A stretch of DNA of 64,000 nucleotides. Source: Parietaria judaica (Eukaryota; Streptophyta; Magnoliopsida; Rosales; Urticaceae). Of this stretch, positions 35,764 to 48,608 are shown in pieces; position 1 is the stretch's first letter; each line of letters begins with the position of its first letter. Location of the stretch: the NCBI GenBank assembly GCA_954871525.1, contig OX940862.1, forward strand, positions 45,501,732-45,565,731, given 5' to 3'. The translations under genes were made by a program, and so were the position numbers. The notes beneath the pieces were generated by a model. It was given only the letters and a program-made list of their open reading frames with translations, had not been told where the DNA came from and did not search any database.

Positions 35764-37483
35764 TTACTCGTTTGCCCTCCGACCTGAAAAATCCAACAGG
35801 TGATTTCCGAGCTCGCCTTTAAGGTATTTATCGGCGAGTCGGGCCCGTAGGACCATGCAGCTTTTGGTATGATGGCCATACCTCTGGTGGAAATCACACC
35901 AGGCGTTCATGTCTCTTTTGCTGGGAGCCAGATCACCGGCACTCATGTACAGTTCCCCTTGCTTGTCCGCCTCGGTCTCTTCCTCGGTTTCCGTGCTCAG
36001 GGTGTAGACATGATTCTGGGGGTGTGCTTTTTCCCCGGGATGGGATATTCCGTGCTCGAAGTTCCCGTGCTGAGGGTTTGACCCTCTGGTAGGAATGTGG
36101 TTCCTAGGACCCTTGAAATGGGGGTGATGGTCCATTCCTTGGTCGGCATGGATGCGCCCCGGGCCTCGGTGCGTTCGGGGTTTGCCCAAACTTCCCTTCA
36201 AGACTTCATGCTCTTCATCATGCTTGATCCAGTTGGAAGCACGATTGATCACGTCCTCTATCGAGGAGTACCTATTGACCAGTATGTCGGTCTTGAATTG
36301 CGAGTCGTACCATAGCCCACTGGTTAGTGCTGCTATGGCCGTCTCATCCGCCATTCCATTGATCTGGACCATTTTAGCATTGAACCTTGTCATTAAATCC
36401 GTGAGAGGCTCGTTTGCTCTTTTTTGCAGAGCGTACAAATTGGCTACAGTGATCTCAGTCTCTATGAACATGGAGAAATGTTTCAGGAACACTGTAGTCA
36501 GCTGACCGAAGCTACCGATCGAGTTTGGTTCCAATTGGGAGAACAATTCCATTGTTGTCCTTATGAGGTTTTCAGCGAAGTACTGGCATCCAGCTCGTGG
36601 ACGTCGAGGTTAGCCCGCCCCATTGCAATTCGGAATGCTCTGAGGTGTACCTTCGGGTCGGTGGTCCCGTCATACATGGTTATGTATATCTTCCCGCCGT
36701 GCCTTAGTCGAACGTTTTTTATAGCCGTTGAGAATGGAATTATCGTTGATTCTTCGGCCAAGCGCTCGATTTTGGGGGCGGCAGACACTGCCCGGTGTAC
36801 TCGTGAGTCCATCCTGGAGAGCCTTTCTCCCATTTTCTTCATAGTACGTTTAAGGTCTTCCAGCTCGAAAATTTCATGGGGTGCTGGCTCGTCTTCGGTG
36901 CGAAAGGAACCTGGGCCCGCTTGATTTCTCCCCAAAGGCCGGGAGTAATTACTCGGCCCTGGAGGGGTGGAGTAGTTCGGGCTCTCTGCCCGGGAAGGGC
37001 TCGAGAACTGAACTCCGATTGGCCGATTGCGGGATTGTTGGTAAGGGGTGTTCTGCCCGGAGTCGGGCTGGTTGGTTCCGAACATTAGAGCTCGGAAGCG
37101 GGGGGTGCCGTGATTAGGCAGCGGGGGGAGCGTGTTCTCCGATGGATCCACAGGTGGGGGTGGCGTGTTCGGACGCGGATCCCTTGGGAGAGGCGCTTGA
37201 TTGGTTCTCTGGGCTCGGGGATCATTAGGGCCTGGAAGTCAAAGTGGACCGTATTTACCCTCTCTCGATTCTTTTGCCCAGATTTTTGCCCGACCTCGTT
37301 CACAGAGTAGGGCCTCTGTTCGATTCGAGTCTGGCTGCTCATGAGAAACTCAATTTTCCTTCTGAGTTCGACATTTTGAGCAGCCTGTTCTTGGAGCTGG
37401 GTTCTTAGGGCCTGCTCTTCTGTACTCTGGTCGGGGGTTACCTCACCCAAGACGTTATAAGCAAGATTTTCCTTAGAACTCAT
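35764..37483 (-). pseudogene. Tat gag
   Basis: The likely start is MSSKENLAYNVLGEVTPDQS (37483), followed by a coiled segment (LRTQLQEQAAQNVELRRKIE). A frameshift near 37150-37200 leads to the frame 36561-37151 with a Pro/Asn-rich linker and the front of the Gag core (KIYITMYDGTTDPKVHLRAF). Another break near 36555 leads to 35764-36552, with the core end GSFGQLTTVFLKHFS and ANLYALQKRANEPLTDLMTR and a zinc-knuckle-like CDFHQRYGHHTKSC. This is the Retrotrans_gag family in its Tat form. The frames are long and lightly damaged. Confidence 0.9.
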
Positions 37484-37517
37484 GGTTGTGTATGACAGAG
37501 TTAGCGAGATCAAAGAT

Positions 37518-37535
37518 TTCCCACAGACGGTGCCA
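37518..37535 (-). promoter_or_regulatory. Primer-binding site of Tat element
   Basis: TGGCACCGTCTGTGGGAA on the minus strand, 3 nt inside the LTR, is one base from the TGGCGCCGTCTGTGGGAA form common in Tat-type elements. Confidence 0.75.
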
Positions 37536-37538
37536 AAC

Positions 37539-38496
37539 TATTGACGTGGTTTCGGACGCCAACGGTCAAGAATATTGCGAATGGGATCTCGATTTAAATA
37601 TGCTAAGATTTTTGTGGATCCTGACCTCCGCGTCGTCAATACTATCAACGATGACACACAAAATTGGAGAACGAAGAAAACAAATAAAACACCAGAGTTT
37701 TTTAGAGAGGTTCGTCCCAATGCGGTAGTTGACTACGTCCTCTGTACGTTTATTGCTTTAGAAAGATTGATCAATCGGAACCACAAGCCAATTCCTGATC
37801 GATCGAAAAATGAAAGAAAACGCTCTAAAGATATGAACTCTCAAAACTCTTTTCTCTCAAAATATGGATGCTTGCGTGCGTGTAGTGGGGCTGCCTTCTT
37901 GCTTTTATAAATGTCTGGCTTCTGCCCGTTGGAGGTGGTCGTTGGTAGTGGCTTCGAGTTTGGAGCTTGACTTGCTGCCGAGCTGACACGTGGGCCACGT
38001 CTTGCGAGATTATCGTAGTAGTGGACCTTGACTGGTCGTCGTGGAGTTTGAATTCAGGTCGTGGCGGTTTTTCTGGTCGGTCTTCGAAGGTTTGAATTGA
38101 AGTGGCTGACCAGGTCTGCTCGTGCTAGAACGTAGAGTTCTTTTCTGCTCGAAGAATCTTGTACGTTTTCTGCTCGGATCCCTTTTGAGATAATCAGTTC
38201 GGGAGGAGCTTTAAGTGTTGGTTTTAACCAAGTGTTTGAAGTGAGATTTTGAGTTCTGTTCGGATTCTTCCTTTGGAGCTTATTCAGCTCGGGCGAGTAT
38301 TTTGCCTTCTGGGCTTTTAATTCTGCTCGGGCCCAAACACGATCAAGTGACCAATGGGCTTTTGGGCTTCGCATTTCAGAGGCTCGATTTCGTTTGAATA
38401 TTTAATATATTCAAAACTTAGGTCAAACAATTTAATCTTTAAATTTGATTAATGACCTCACAATTCCAATTTATGGAACGAATTTGCACGTCAACA
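37539..38496 (-). repeat. 5' LTR of Tat element
   Basis: Perfect outer end ACGTCAACA; the inner end is TATTGACG rather than TGTTGACG. Confidence 0.92.
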
Positions 38497-38501
38497 ATTG
38501 T

Positions 38502-40942
38502 GGCTATGCAAGTGCTTGTAGTAAATGAGTAATATATCTTTCTGGATACATTCCTTTGACTTCGTTGTTGTACCATAAATTACAACAATAGATTGACATA
38601 AAGCATTCAACAAATACTTATCGTAAATGAAAATGATAAAAACGATAGTGTTTCCAGCAATATAAAAGAGGATAAAAATTGTGTTTAATTTATTTAGGAC
38701 TTTAATTTAGTACAATTTTAACAAAAAAGTTAATTTAAAAAATTTCTTTATTTTTTTTATTTTAATCTTTTTATAATACTTAATACTTTTAGCTTCTTGA
38801 AGTAGCCCTTGATTTATTTATTTTTCCTTATATAGTCCTTGATTTTGTACATTTGTCTTTACTTAATCGTGTAGGAATACAATGGTAATTTGAAAAAATT
38901 AATTTTAGAGTATTATATAGTCATTTTTTCAAAGATAAGGGCAACATAAAGATAAAACTAATACAAAATCAGGGGTGGTTGGTAGCATGTTGTCTTAATC
39001 CTAGCAAGTTGCGATTGTTAAGGTGAAAAATTACCGTAACAATCACAGATCTACGATTATTATAATTCCGTCTTTAAATTACTCAAGATCTCAGTCTTTC
39101 CCTTAAAACTCAATCACACAAAGGAAAATGGGTTTGAAGAGAATAAAGTGCTCGAGAATTTCGGGGTGTGTGTTGTTGAGGTCCAAAATTGGCATCCGCA
39201 GTCACGGAGTTACAGTGGTATTATTCTGAGTTTAATTTACCTTAGAGCTCGGGCCTTTCCGTTAAAACTTTATCACGTTGAATGAGATGAGTATTTTCGA
39301 GAAAATAAGTCGGGTTTTTTGTTGAGTGATTGGGCTTCAATGGGAAACCCTTTTTGCGTGTGTATTGATGGTGCAAAAATGTGTGATCATTTGTAAATGG
39401 GCCTTAGCCCTCTATTTATAATCAGCTAAGATATTCAAATAAATCCTCATAATTGGGTTGTTAAAATTGTGATTTATTCCTTCATAATGGCCATAATTGT
39501 ATGGTTCTAATCATGGGCGTAATTGTCCTCGTCAACTGGCTGGAGCGTCGCTTATGCCACGCTGATTGCTTTGATTTCTCCTTCGGTCTTTTGCTTTGGA
39601 ATTGTTATCTTCCTCGATGATGATGTGCCTTGTTGCTGCTCTCCTCATTCTCCTTGTCGACTAGCGATGATCTTCGTCGCTGAGACTTCGTCGACGATGA
39701 TCATCGCAGCATGCTTCCCCATCGTTGAGGACCTTCGTTTCCTGGTCGAACAAGATCTCCTTTGACTTTGTTGAATTGGTTTGTGAGTGTGTTGGGTTCT
39801 CGGCTTCTAAGGCCAAGTTATTGAATGACAGAGGTAGATTTCGTCATAACAATATAAATTGTCGTAGACGAAATTGTTTATCAACATGTGTGTTCAAATT
39901 GTTGTAAGGATTTTCCATCCGTTTACATCCTTTAGCTCACTTTTTATAGAACCTCATTATCTAAGATCCGACCTCATAAATGGTCGGTCAAAATTTTGTT
40001 TTATTCCCTCATAATTGCTTTATTTGTTGGGCTTTAACTTTATAGAGATAATGTGTGTAACTGCCATTCTTAATTCCAAGGGTGTCACTTATGTCGCGTT
40101 GATAACTCCCGGCTGCTATCGTCCTTGTCGTCCATCGCTGGTCTCGTGGCATAATTGTTCTTCATCGCTAAGCTCCTTGTCATAAGCTCACAAATTTTGG
40201 CTCCGTTAGCGATCAAGTTTCATCGAAGAGGCTTCATCGATGAGTGTTTGTGGATGGGAGTATCTTCACCGACGAACTTATTTATTCTTCTCGCTAATCA
40301 TCTCTGTCGCATGCGTTCTTAGTTAATCGAAGGCTTCTAACAGTTTTCCTTTGAGTGTTAACTTTTCCCTTAATCGACTCATTTAACTTTGTTAATAGGC
40401 TTTGATTCTGGTATTGGGCTTCTTTAACTAAGGTCCATCTTCACAAATAATAGAGATAAATTTCTTCGTATCAATGTAATTGACATGGAAATAGTACCTG
40501 AGATGATATATAGAATTAATATCTGATATAAAATTTGTTAGAATATCAAGGCGGTCCAAAACTATACAAGAACAAGTCGAGAGTTTTCTGAAGTGTCCTA
40601 TCAGGTGCTCGTGCAAGGTCCAACTTTGACTGGCAATAACTTCTGCCTTGTGTATTTTTGAAACAGTTTAGAAGATACAAAATTGAAGGACTTGATGAAC
40701 TCATGTGTGGACGTGCAAACTTTGGTTATTGGTTTTTTTTTTTTTCTTAATTGCGAGGACAAAAGTGATATATATTGAAACCTTGTGTTATTTCTCCCAA
40801 GGGTTTGTTTAATTACCTCTTGAATCAAGAGTTGAAGTTTTTTGCGAATGTTTTCATTTAGTGTATGCTTATAATATAAATTTTGTATAATCTTGTGTAT
40901 AACAATATACACCTATTTAAAGCGAGGGACAAAATAATAAAT
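38502..40942. repeat. Degenerate LTR-like spacer
   Basis: No gene is recognised. Two similar stretches (about 39380-39760 and 39940-40270) share CCCTCATAATTG-type blocks and CTTGTCG/CATCG-rich sequence, and 39010-39170 partly repeats as 39180-39340. An inverted TATA (CTCTATTTATAATC, 39408) suggests a minus-strand LTR relic. Chance frames at 39523 and 40601 have no family signal. Confidence 0.35.
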
Positions 40943-41437
40943 TATCACTACTAAAAAAAAGGTTTGGACTACACTTAAAAGTGTAGTCGGAGAGTTCCAA
41001 CTACACTTTTTATGTGTCATCGGATCCTACATCGTATGATATCCGACGACAATTATTTAAGTGTCATCGAAAGGAACATTCCGACGACACATGATAAGTG
41101 TATTGTGAGATGCTTTCAAAACTTGAAAATTTCCTCTCGGGCCAACGCTATGCCGCGGCGTACATATATCCAACGAGTGTCGTTGGAAGGAAAATTTGCC
41201 GCGGCAAATTTAATGTTGGCTGCGGCGTTTTTACATCCAATGACACTTAAATATATTTTATTTATTAAATTATATATATATAATAAATCATATATATAAT
41301 AAATTATAAAATAAATTCCAAAATTAACCGATTTATACAAATAATCTTTTGTACCTACAAAAAGTATCGTTCATACTTACAAATAGTACCGTCGTCCATA
41401 TACCTAAGAATGTAAAACCGTCCATATACATAATATT

Positions 41438-41700
41438 CTATTTGTCATCATACTTAGCAAATTTTTTAAGAACATATGCACCTAATCTAACTCTAAGAGA
41501 ATCTATCTCTTTTAAACTATAAATACTTTTTTTATCAACAAACGCAATACCCTTTAAGATGATGTCGTGCATGAACTTCGTGACAAAGTTTCCGCACTCG
41601 TGATTTCCCGGTTGTTTCGGACATGATTTTGAAATTGCCACTTTGACCACCGAGTGCAAATTCAAACCGGTTGTATTGTGTAACTTGAACTTTTCACCGA
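41438..41700 (-). pseudogene. Ulp1-like (C48) protease C-terminal remnant
   Basis: The frame contains SKSCPKQPGNHECGNFVTKF and MHDIILKGIA, which matches the C-terminal part of plant Ulp1/SUMO-protease-like domains (pattern QPxxxECGxxVxxFM), including the catalytic Cys of ECG. The His and Asp of the triad would be further upstream and are not seen. Ulp1-like domains are common passengers in plant CACTA and Mutator-like elements. The first codon is not ATG, so this is an exon remnant. Function is lost. Confidence 0.7.
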
Positions 41701-43084
41701 ACTTACAAAAAAGTTAAACATTAAATATACAAAACCTTTTATTTGAAATACGTCAATAATAAAAAGATAATTCTATATTAGAGAATACTTACTTAATTGT
41801 CAAAAAACTCGGATAAATGTGCATTCAAACCTCTTGAATTTTTAAGTGAGTTGAATATAGTCACCTGATTGCGTCAAGGGTTCAACAAGAGGAGAATCCA
41901 ATGATTGTGACTATAGTATGGTATCAGCCACAATTTTTCTTTCTTGCATAAAAAAAATCATCTTAAAGTTCATAAACCCACAAAATTTATCAATAAATTT
42001 CAAAAAATAGACCCACCGACAAACTTAAACACGGATCAACAAAAACTAAAAACCATCAACAAATTCATTAACCCACTAAGAAATATTCACTAAATCATCA
42101 AAATATCATCACATAAACTATAAACAATATTATTTAAACACAAAATGCATTAAAAATGTAAAATCAATTTAAGGCTCGGATTCTAATCTAGTTCAAGGTA
42201 GAAACTCAGTTAGGGAGTAGACTTGTTGATGGCCGGCATCTAGGGAAAGGTTGAGGAGAAAAAGAGAAAAGAAGAGTAGGAAGAATGAGAGAAAGGGAGA
42301 AAAGACCCAAGTTCCGATTATTGACAAAACAATGCATAATTTTTTTCTCAAAAAAATCAAAATTTTGATCTTTTTTAGAATAATTTTCTAAATTCTCTTT
42401 TGTCATCTACGTTGTTCAATAGAAATTTAGCAATATTACAGATTATAAATATAAATATAAATGTAATCAACATATTCTCTTTATTTCTTTCTCCCTGCAA
42501 AAATAAAAAATAACAAATGTACACTACATATATTATCCAGCTGTAAATTCACAACGCTGCAAGTGAATAGGATTACACTATCATTATAACGTTCCCGCAA
42601 AAAATCTTGTATTAATATCCATCTCTCATAATCAAAATCATTTACAACATTATTGCCCTTGATAACCACAAGTCTGCAACTCAAAGCCATGTTTGTAGTA
42701 GGAGAAGTTCACCGTGACCCACTGTATGCATATATTCTATACATTCTACACATTGACTTAATCTGAATAAACCTCTGTAATAATCAAATATATTAACAGA
42801 TGTACACATAACTATGAGAAGACAAAATTGGGTAAGTTAGCCAAAGTAAAATAAATCCCTCTACTGTATCACAAGCTAAAATCTTATAAATTAAAGAGAG
42901 AAAAGAAAAACAATTTAAATTATGAAACTATCTCTTCACACCACTCTTGTACCCAAAATGCATCCGAATTACAATGTACTTTTGGTCTTACTAAAGAAAC
43001 ATGTATATAACTCTTTTTCTTCCTAAAAACAAGGTAACATCACGGGTATACTATAAACTGAACTGCTAGTCACAAGAAACACAT

Positions 43085-43270
43085 GCCAGGGCACGAGATC
43101 GAACCTCTGAGAATGCCCTCCCGAGCTGTGGTACAAATTTAGGTGGTACAACACATTCGGCAGCATCTCCCGCAGCTTGGGTGCCGTGCGATCGCGACCA
43201 TTGTCCGATTTGTCCCCTCGTGCGATGTTGACACTCGCTCAAGGGTGCTTTTAGAATCTGACATTTTCCC
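43085..43270 (-). other. GC-rich exon-like island inside CACTA
   Basis: This patch is far richer in G+C than the flanks and open in two minus-strand frames (one includes AAECVVPPKFVPQLGRAFSE). I recognise no family. It could be a captured gene piece or a coding remnant of the element. Confidence 0.35.
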
Positions 43271-44005
43271 TACTACACACATGGCACGGACAAATACATG
43301 AGCCTAAGAACTCTTCAATAAATCATCAACTTGTCCCAAAATCTCTAAACTATAATCGAGGTGCTTCAATAATCATCAACAACTTGTTCCAAAATCTGAA
43401 GTTCAAGCATATAAGAACTTTGAAACAGTTTATAGAAAAATATAACTCTGAAACAGTGGTGCTGGATAATGATTCAAAATAAATCAATATCACACAAATA
43501 AGAAATCCAGAATCGTAGAATGTGATGAGAATCATGCCGCGGCTAATCCTGATAGAAATCAAACCCGTAGCCTCTGCAAACCGTGATGACAATCATGCTG
43601 TGGCTAACATAACAAACGATACTTATTTGTGTCCTCGTATAGTAGGCCGCGGCGAATTATAAAATGCCGCGGCGTATAAAGATTTTTTTTTTAATATTTT
43701 ACACTTAAAAAAATAAAAAATAAATTTATTTTACTCTTGGTTTAGATGATTATAATTAAATTATATTGTGTAATTTATAAATAAATAGTAAAAAAGTATT
43801 TAAATTAAAAAAAAAAAAAACTCATGAAGTCATTGAAAACCATGAATACATCAATATAAATTTTTATTACAAAAATTATTATGTCATTCAATTACATATT
43901 CTAAAGTTTTCGATGAACAACGCCTCTATACTTGTGCGTTTTTGGGTGCGCTTATGATGAACACCACCAATGGAATGATTTCCCAAGTAATTTTTTACCA
44001 ACAAA

Positions 44006-44050
44006 GGGTTTAGGGTTTAGGGCTTAGGGTTAGAGTTAGCTAGGGTTTAA
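44006..44050 (+). repeat. TTTAGGG-like telomeric-type repeats
   Basis: About five imperfect copies of the plant telomere unit (GGGTTTAGGGTTTAGGGCTTAGGG...) lie inside the CACTA element. Confidence 0.7.
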
Positions 44051-45646
44051 CCAATTTAATAAATTCCTAAAAAACCACTTTTCTTAAAAAAAATTAATTC
44101 AATAGTACATAATTTATCTCTTCCAAGCAAAATTTAGTAATCAATCGTTGATAACATATTTTACTAAATGTAATTTCGTCGCAATAATTGGAAAAACATA
44201 AATTACAAAACATGATAATGTTAAAATCACAAATCAAAAATATTTCGTTAAGTTACAAAATGAAATTACATAAAAAAATCGAACAAAAAACCCAATTTAG
44301 CACATTTCTAAAAAAATATGTACTTTTGCTGCAATAAGGCCACAATCCGGAAAAACGTCAAAATACAAAACTAATTATGTCAAACTCAGTGTTTACTAAT
44401 TATATATAATTTTACAAAATTAAACTACATAAAAAAAATGTAAAAATATATCTCAAATTCACCACTTTCTTTTAAATAGGTACTTTTGCCGCTATTTTGA
44501 AAAAAATAATCGAATTAACCCTAAAATTGAACGACAACTAAAAGTGGAAAATAACATACCGAGAAATGTGTTTCCGCGATTAATGAAAAGAATATTATAA
44601 CAGGTGTAGAAAAAAAATATTTTTTCTTACTATTCCAGCACATTACTCTTACCTTGTAATGATTGATATTGTAAAATGATATAATTTAAGTAGGATATTT
44701 GCATTCTGTCGCGGCCTATTTAAGACTTGTTGCGGATAGAATTTTTTTTTCAAAGACTACAATTTAAAGGGTTTAGGAGTCTACCGCGGCATATATATAT
44801 TAGCCGCGGAGAATATTTGATCCAACGACACTTATTAGTGTCGTTGAAAATATAGCCGCGGCATGTTGAAAAAGTTGTTTTGTTTTCAATATTTTACACA
44901 TTGAAAAATTGCATAGTAAATTATATTATGAAATAATTATAAATGTTTAACCATAAATAAATTTATAAAATTGCATTTTTAAACAAGTAGAATGAAATAT
45001 AAAATTATTATTATTATAAAACAATGCTCGGTAGCTTCTTCAAGAATGGTGCAATGGTGGTGATTTCTACGGCTTCTTCGTTGGAATATTCTTCTACATT
45101 TTTTTCCTCACATGCACTGGATCAATCGGGTCCGAGACATAAAACACTTGAGTTGCTTCGAGTTACTTGAGACAGAGATATAGGGTTCGTGCGAAATGAC
45201 AGTTTGCGACTCACGTTTGGGTTAAAACACGACTCTCGCCGTGGCTATTATGTTTGTCGCGGCGAGTCATTCCAACAACACTAATAAGCGTCGTTGGACA
45301 TGAATTTCGTTTTTCATCCCGACGAAACTAATATATGCGTAGTTGGAACACTACTAGCTGCGGCACATATTAGTTAGCCGCGGCGAGTTTTTGCTTCCTA
45401 AAACTCATCCGGACGACACTCATATATGCGTAGTTGGAACACCGTTTGCGCGGCTAATATTAGTACATCGCGGCAAATATATGCTTCCGACGACATGTAA
45501 AAAATTGCAAAGTGGAAAGTCTTTTTTTTTTCCTTAAATCTGACTACGCATAATAATTTTCATTGTCGAAACTTGACTTCCAACTACACTTTTTGTCTTG
45601 CGAAGTGGAATCTCCGTATTATAATCACATATTTGTAGTAGTGTAT

Positions 45647-46590
45647 GATAAAATCACGGAGCTAATATTACTGATTTTTTAAATAAAAATAAATGTTATA
45701 ACATTCAAAAATAAAAATATTTTAAATATATATATATATATATAAATGGTTTGGTCCCAATTTAGTAGTATAGCTTTTCTGTTCCACTTTTATAAGTTAT
45801 ATAATACGTATAATTGTCCTTATAATACTAATACAGGAAACTTATTGTCTGTACTCAATTGTTTAGGCAATAATTATTTGCATAATAGACCTTAATTATT
45901 ATTATTATTGTTCCCTATTCCCAGTACGTTTTTTATTATAAAAGAGTCGAACTTTTGGTTGTCGTTTAGTGCACCTGTATTCTTGGTAATCACAATTACA
46001 TGCATACTAATATCAAATTAGGTCGTGGCTTATTAGGTAATTATGTTTCTAATTAATCACTAATTTAATGCCTTGCACGTTCCATGGACTTGATTTGTTG
46101 GTCAAGAATAATTTAGTGTAAACTTTTTTTTTTTTTTGGTATATTTCAAAGGAAAATATATAAATAAAAAAAATCAATCTTCCACAATCTTCTTCTAGGC
46201 TCGTAGGCCCTATTATTTTTAGTTTATTATTTCTGCAATGGAATTATTCTTGAAACTTTTTTCATCTCTGGTCGATTGATAATGTTTATATTCAGTTAAA
46301 TGCTTGTTTTTTATTCATCTTAAAGGTTTAAACGAATCTTTCCTAGATTTAATTTAATACTGGTTAAAGCATCTTTTACAATGAGTTATATTTACTTGTT
46401 TTGAAACACAACTAAAAATCACTTGTGGCGTGAAATTATCAATAAAGTTCTTAGTCATATAAAATTTAACGTATTCTTTTTATATCTTAACGAACTTTAA
46501 ACTATAAACATCTTTTGTGTATGCCATCTAATACTCCGACGAGTAATGAGAGGGAGAAGCCTTGTCATTCTTTTTATTGATTTTTAGAAA
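45647..46590. other. Gene-less A/T-rich spacer
   Basis: Includes an (AT)n run near 45726-45745. No feature is recognised. Confidence 0.5.
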
Positions 46591-47173
46591 AATACAGGTA
46601 AAAGTATTTTGAAGTACCTCAAAATTCACAGTTTATTTTTAAATTATTTTTTTTTAGAGGCCAAAGTAGGAAATTATTAGAAATTGATTACGCCGTTAGT
46701 ACCAATCTGTTTATAGTTATTGCGGCATTAGTTATTATTGACGATGTAAATACTTATGTTATTATCATCTATTATTGACATAAGTATTAAATATGTTATT
46801 ATATACGTAAATTATGTAGAATTAGTGGATAAAATTACAAAAATAGCATAAATGGTAATAATTTAGGTATTTATATCGTCAATAATAACTTAAGAGCTTA
46901 TGATATTTTTGTAATTTTATCCACTAATTCTATATATTTTATGTATGAGATAGTAACTTAAGTACGTATGTCGCTAATAAATTATAATAATTTTAGTATT
47001 TACGTTATACATTATAATTTAAGAACTTATGCCGCAGTAAATATTGGTATGTTGTAACTGTTTGGTACTACCGGCATAAACAATTTTTTACAATATTCGC
47101 TACTTTTACCTTAAACAAATAATTTTTAAAATATGTCGTAATTTTGATACTTCAAGGTACTTTTGCTTGTATT
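46591..47173. mobile_element. Foldback MITE
   Basis: The left end AATACAGGTAAAAGTATTTTGAAGTACC matches the reverse complement of the right end (AATACAAGCAAAAGTACCTTGAAGTA; pieces shown). The match continues inward almost to the centre near 46880, where AATTAGTGGATAAAATTACA pairs with its complement at 46905-46925. The whole 583 bp is one imperfect palindrome with no coding capacity. I found no clear TSD, so superfamily is open; the AAAGTACC-type ends recall the MULE family here. Confidence 0.7.
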
Positions 47174-48600
47174 ATCTCTTTATTTTTTAAATCTTTTAGT
47201 AGATTTAGTTCTTGGTAAAGATTCAATAACATAAAATGTATTTAAAGAAAATCAACTAGAGTCATTATCATAAGGTTGGGAGGTTAAGGCATGCATGGTC
47301 ACAATCAATTAGATAATGACCATTACATTATCACAATCAATTAGATAATGACCATTACATTACATTGACACATGTAAATCCAAGATAAACATGATGCAAT
47401 TTAAATTAATTTATTTATCATCAAACATATTGAAGACAGAGTGGAAGGTACTTGATTATGACTTCTAGATTCAATTTTTTTTAAATAATTAATTGGAGCA
47501 TAAATAATTTGATTTGCTATCGTATAAAGTGACAAATCTGGTGTAGAAATCCAATACTACTAGGTCGTAGCTAGGTCATCATATCCATTTAAAGTTCAAA
47601 CCATTCTAATTTCGTATAAACACCTACTATATATGTATAGGCCTTTGTTTGGTTATAAATAGGTATTATATTTGTCACACACGTGCATTTGTTTTTAGTC
47701 CTCACGAAGTTCAATTTTTCAAAAACCCTACACACCAGGACATCCATATATGTCCTCTATATATATATATTAAGACATAAGAGATTGATGGATTTTAGGG
47801 AACAATATAGTTCTAATAGTGATATTAAAAAATCTACTTAACAATATTATAAATAGGGGAATAATTTGAGAGCTATGTTGATTAATAATGTTGAGTTAAA
47901 ACGTAAAACAAAACTATTTATAAACTCTAATCAGTTTTAATATTATGATTTCATTAAGCCCTTGCTTAAATTAGATGACATTAGAGTTGGGTATTGAATG
48001 GGCTTTTCTAACGTGTGTCCCGACTCTCAAAGTACTTGATTATTGTCCTCCCTCGGCCCGAGCCTAACGAGTTTTCCATCAAAGTAATATTTTGTGGAAA
48101 GGCAGCAAACGGGCCTCGCTGAAATCAACATGGTTGTTGTCGCCGCCTCTTCCATCTATAGGCATTATCTCTTATAAACTTCTGTCGTCGCAAGCATTAT
48201 TGAAACACGGCCTAACTATTTTTTAAATTTTATTTTTCGCTGTCTAGGATTATCATTTTCGTTTTCGAAGTCACCGAAATAAATATATAGAGAGAGAGAA
48301 GTGGTTCCCAACATATGTCATGTTATAGGTAGGGTTTTCTCCTTTTATATGAGCCGAGTGTATGTTTTGCGAGAATTAGAAAAAGCGGTGTCGCTTTAGA
48401 ATTTAACAACTTTGACATCATGTAAAATCGAATTTCATTCTTGACCAATATGTAGTGTACCTCAATAAAAATAAAAAATAAAAATAAAAATATTTGATAC
48501 GGGCGTGAGACAAATCACGTCATCACACAATGTTTAAACTTTAAACTATCTTTACCAAATCGTAGCACGATCTATGTCTCAAATACAACATATACCAATG
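47174..48600. other. Spacer upstream of NF-YB
   Basis: A/T-rich. A perfect 32-bp tandem duplication (47299-47330, 47331-47362) is present. The part 48040-48220 is less A/T-rich but has no frame with family signal. Distal promoter of the NF-YB gene is expected here. Confidence 0.5.
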
Positions 48601-48608
48601 TATTAACT

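Larger units (their letters stand above)
31945..38496 (-). mobile_element. Integrase-less Tat-lineage Ty3/gypsy element
   Basis: Equal-length LTRs (958 bp each: 31945-32902 and 37539-38496) have ends TGTTGACGT...ACGTCAACA, and the TSD ATTGT is at 31940-31944 and 38497-38501. Minus-strand frames give gag, protease, RT, RNase H and a second, archaeal-type RNase H as in Tat elements. The last frame stops at 33045, only 140 bp from the LTR, leaving no room for integrase. The element was therefore mobilised in trans or lost integrase later. Confidence 0.92.
40946..45643. mobile_element. CACTA (En/Spm) element
   Basis: The ends are CACTACTAAAAA and, reverse complemented, CACTACTACAAA, with the 3-bp TSD TAT at 40943-40945 and 45644-45646. 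The subterminal parts carry many GCCGCGGC-type motifs (for example 41152, 41198, 43646, 43666, 44813, 44855, 45378) and GTGTCGTCGGAA-type motifs, as expected for transposase-binding arrays. No transposase (tnp2) frame is visible. A protease remnant (41438-41700) lies inside, so this is a deleted, non-autonomous copy of 4.7 kb. Confidence 0.9.

Noticed and set aside
35525..37117. Several plus-strand frames of 70-170 codons
   Set aside because: Shadows of the minus-strand gag and protease frames, which carry the recognisable motifs.
43085..43120. tRNA-like box B (GGTTCGATCTC on the minus strand), possible SINE
   Set aside because: No box A at the right distance and no poly(A) or TSD structure was found.
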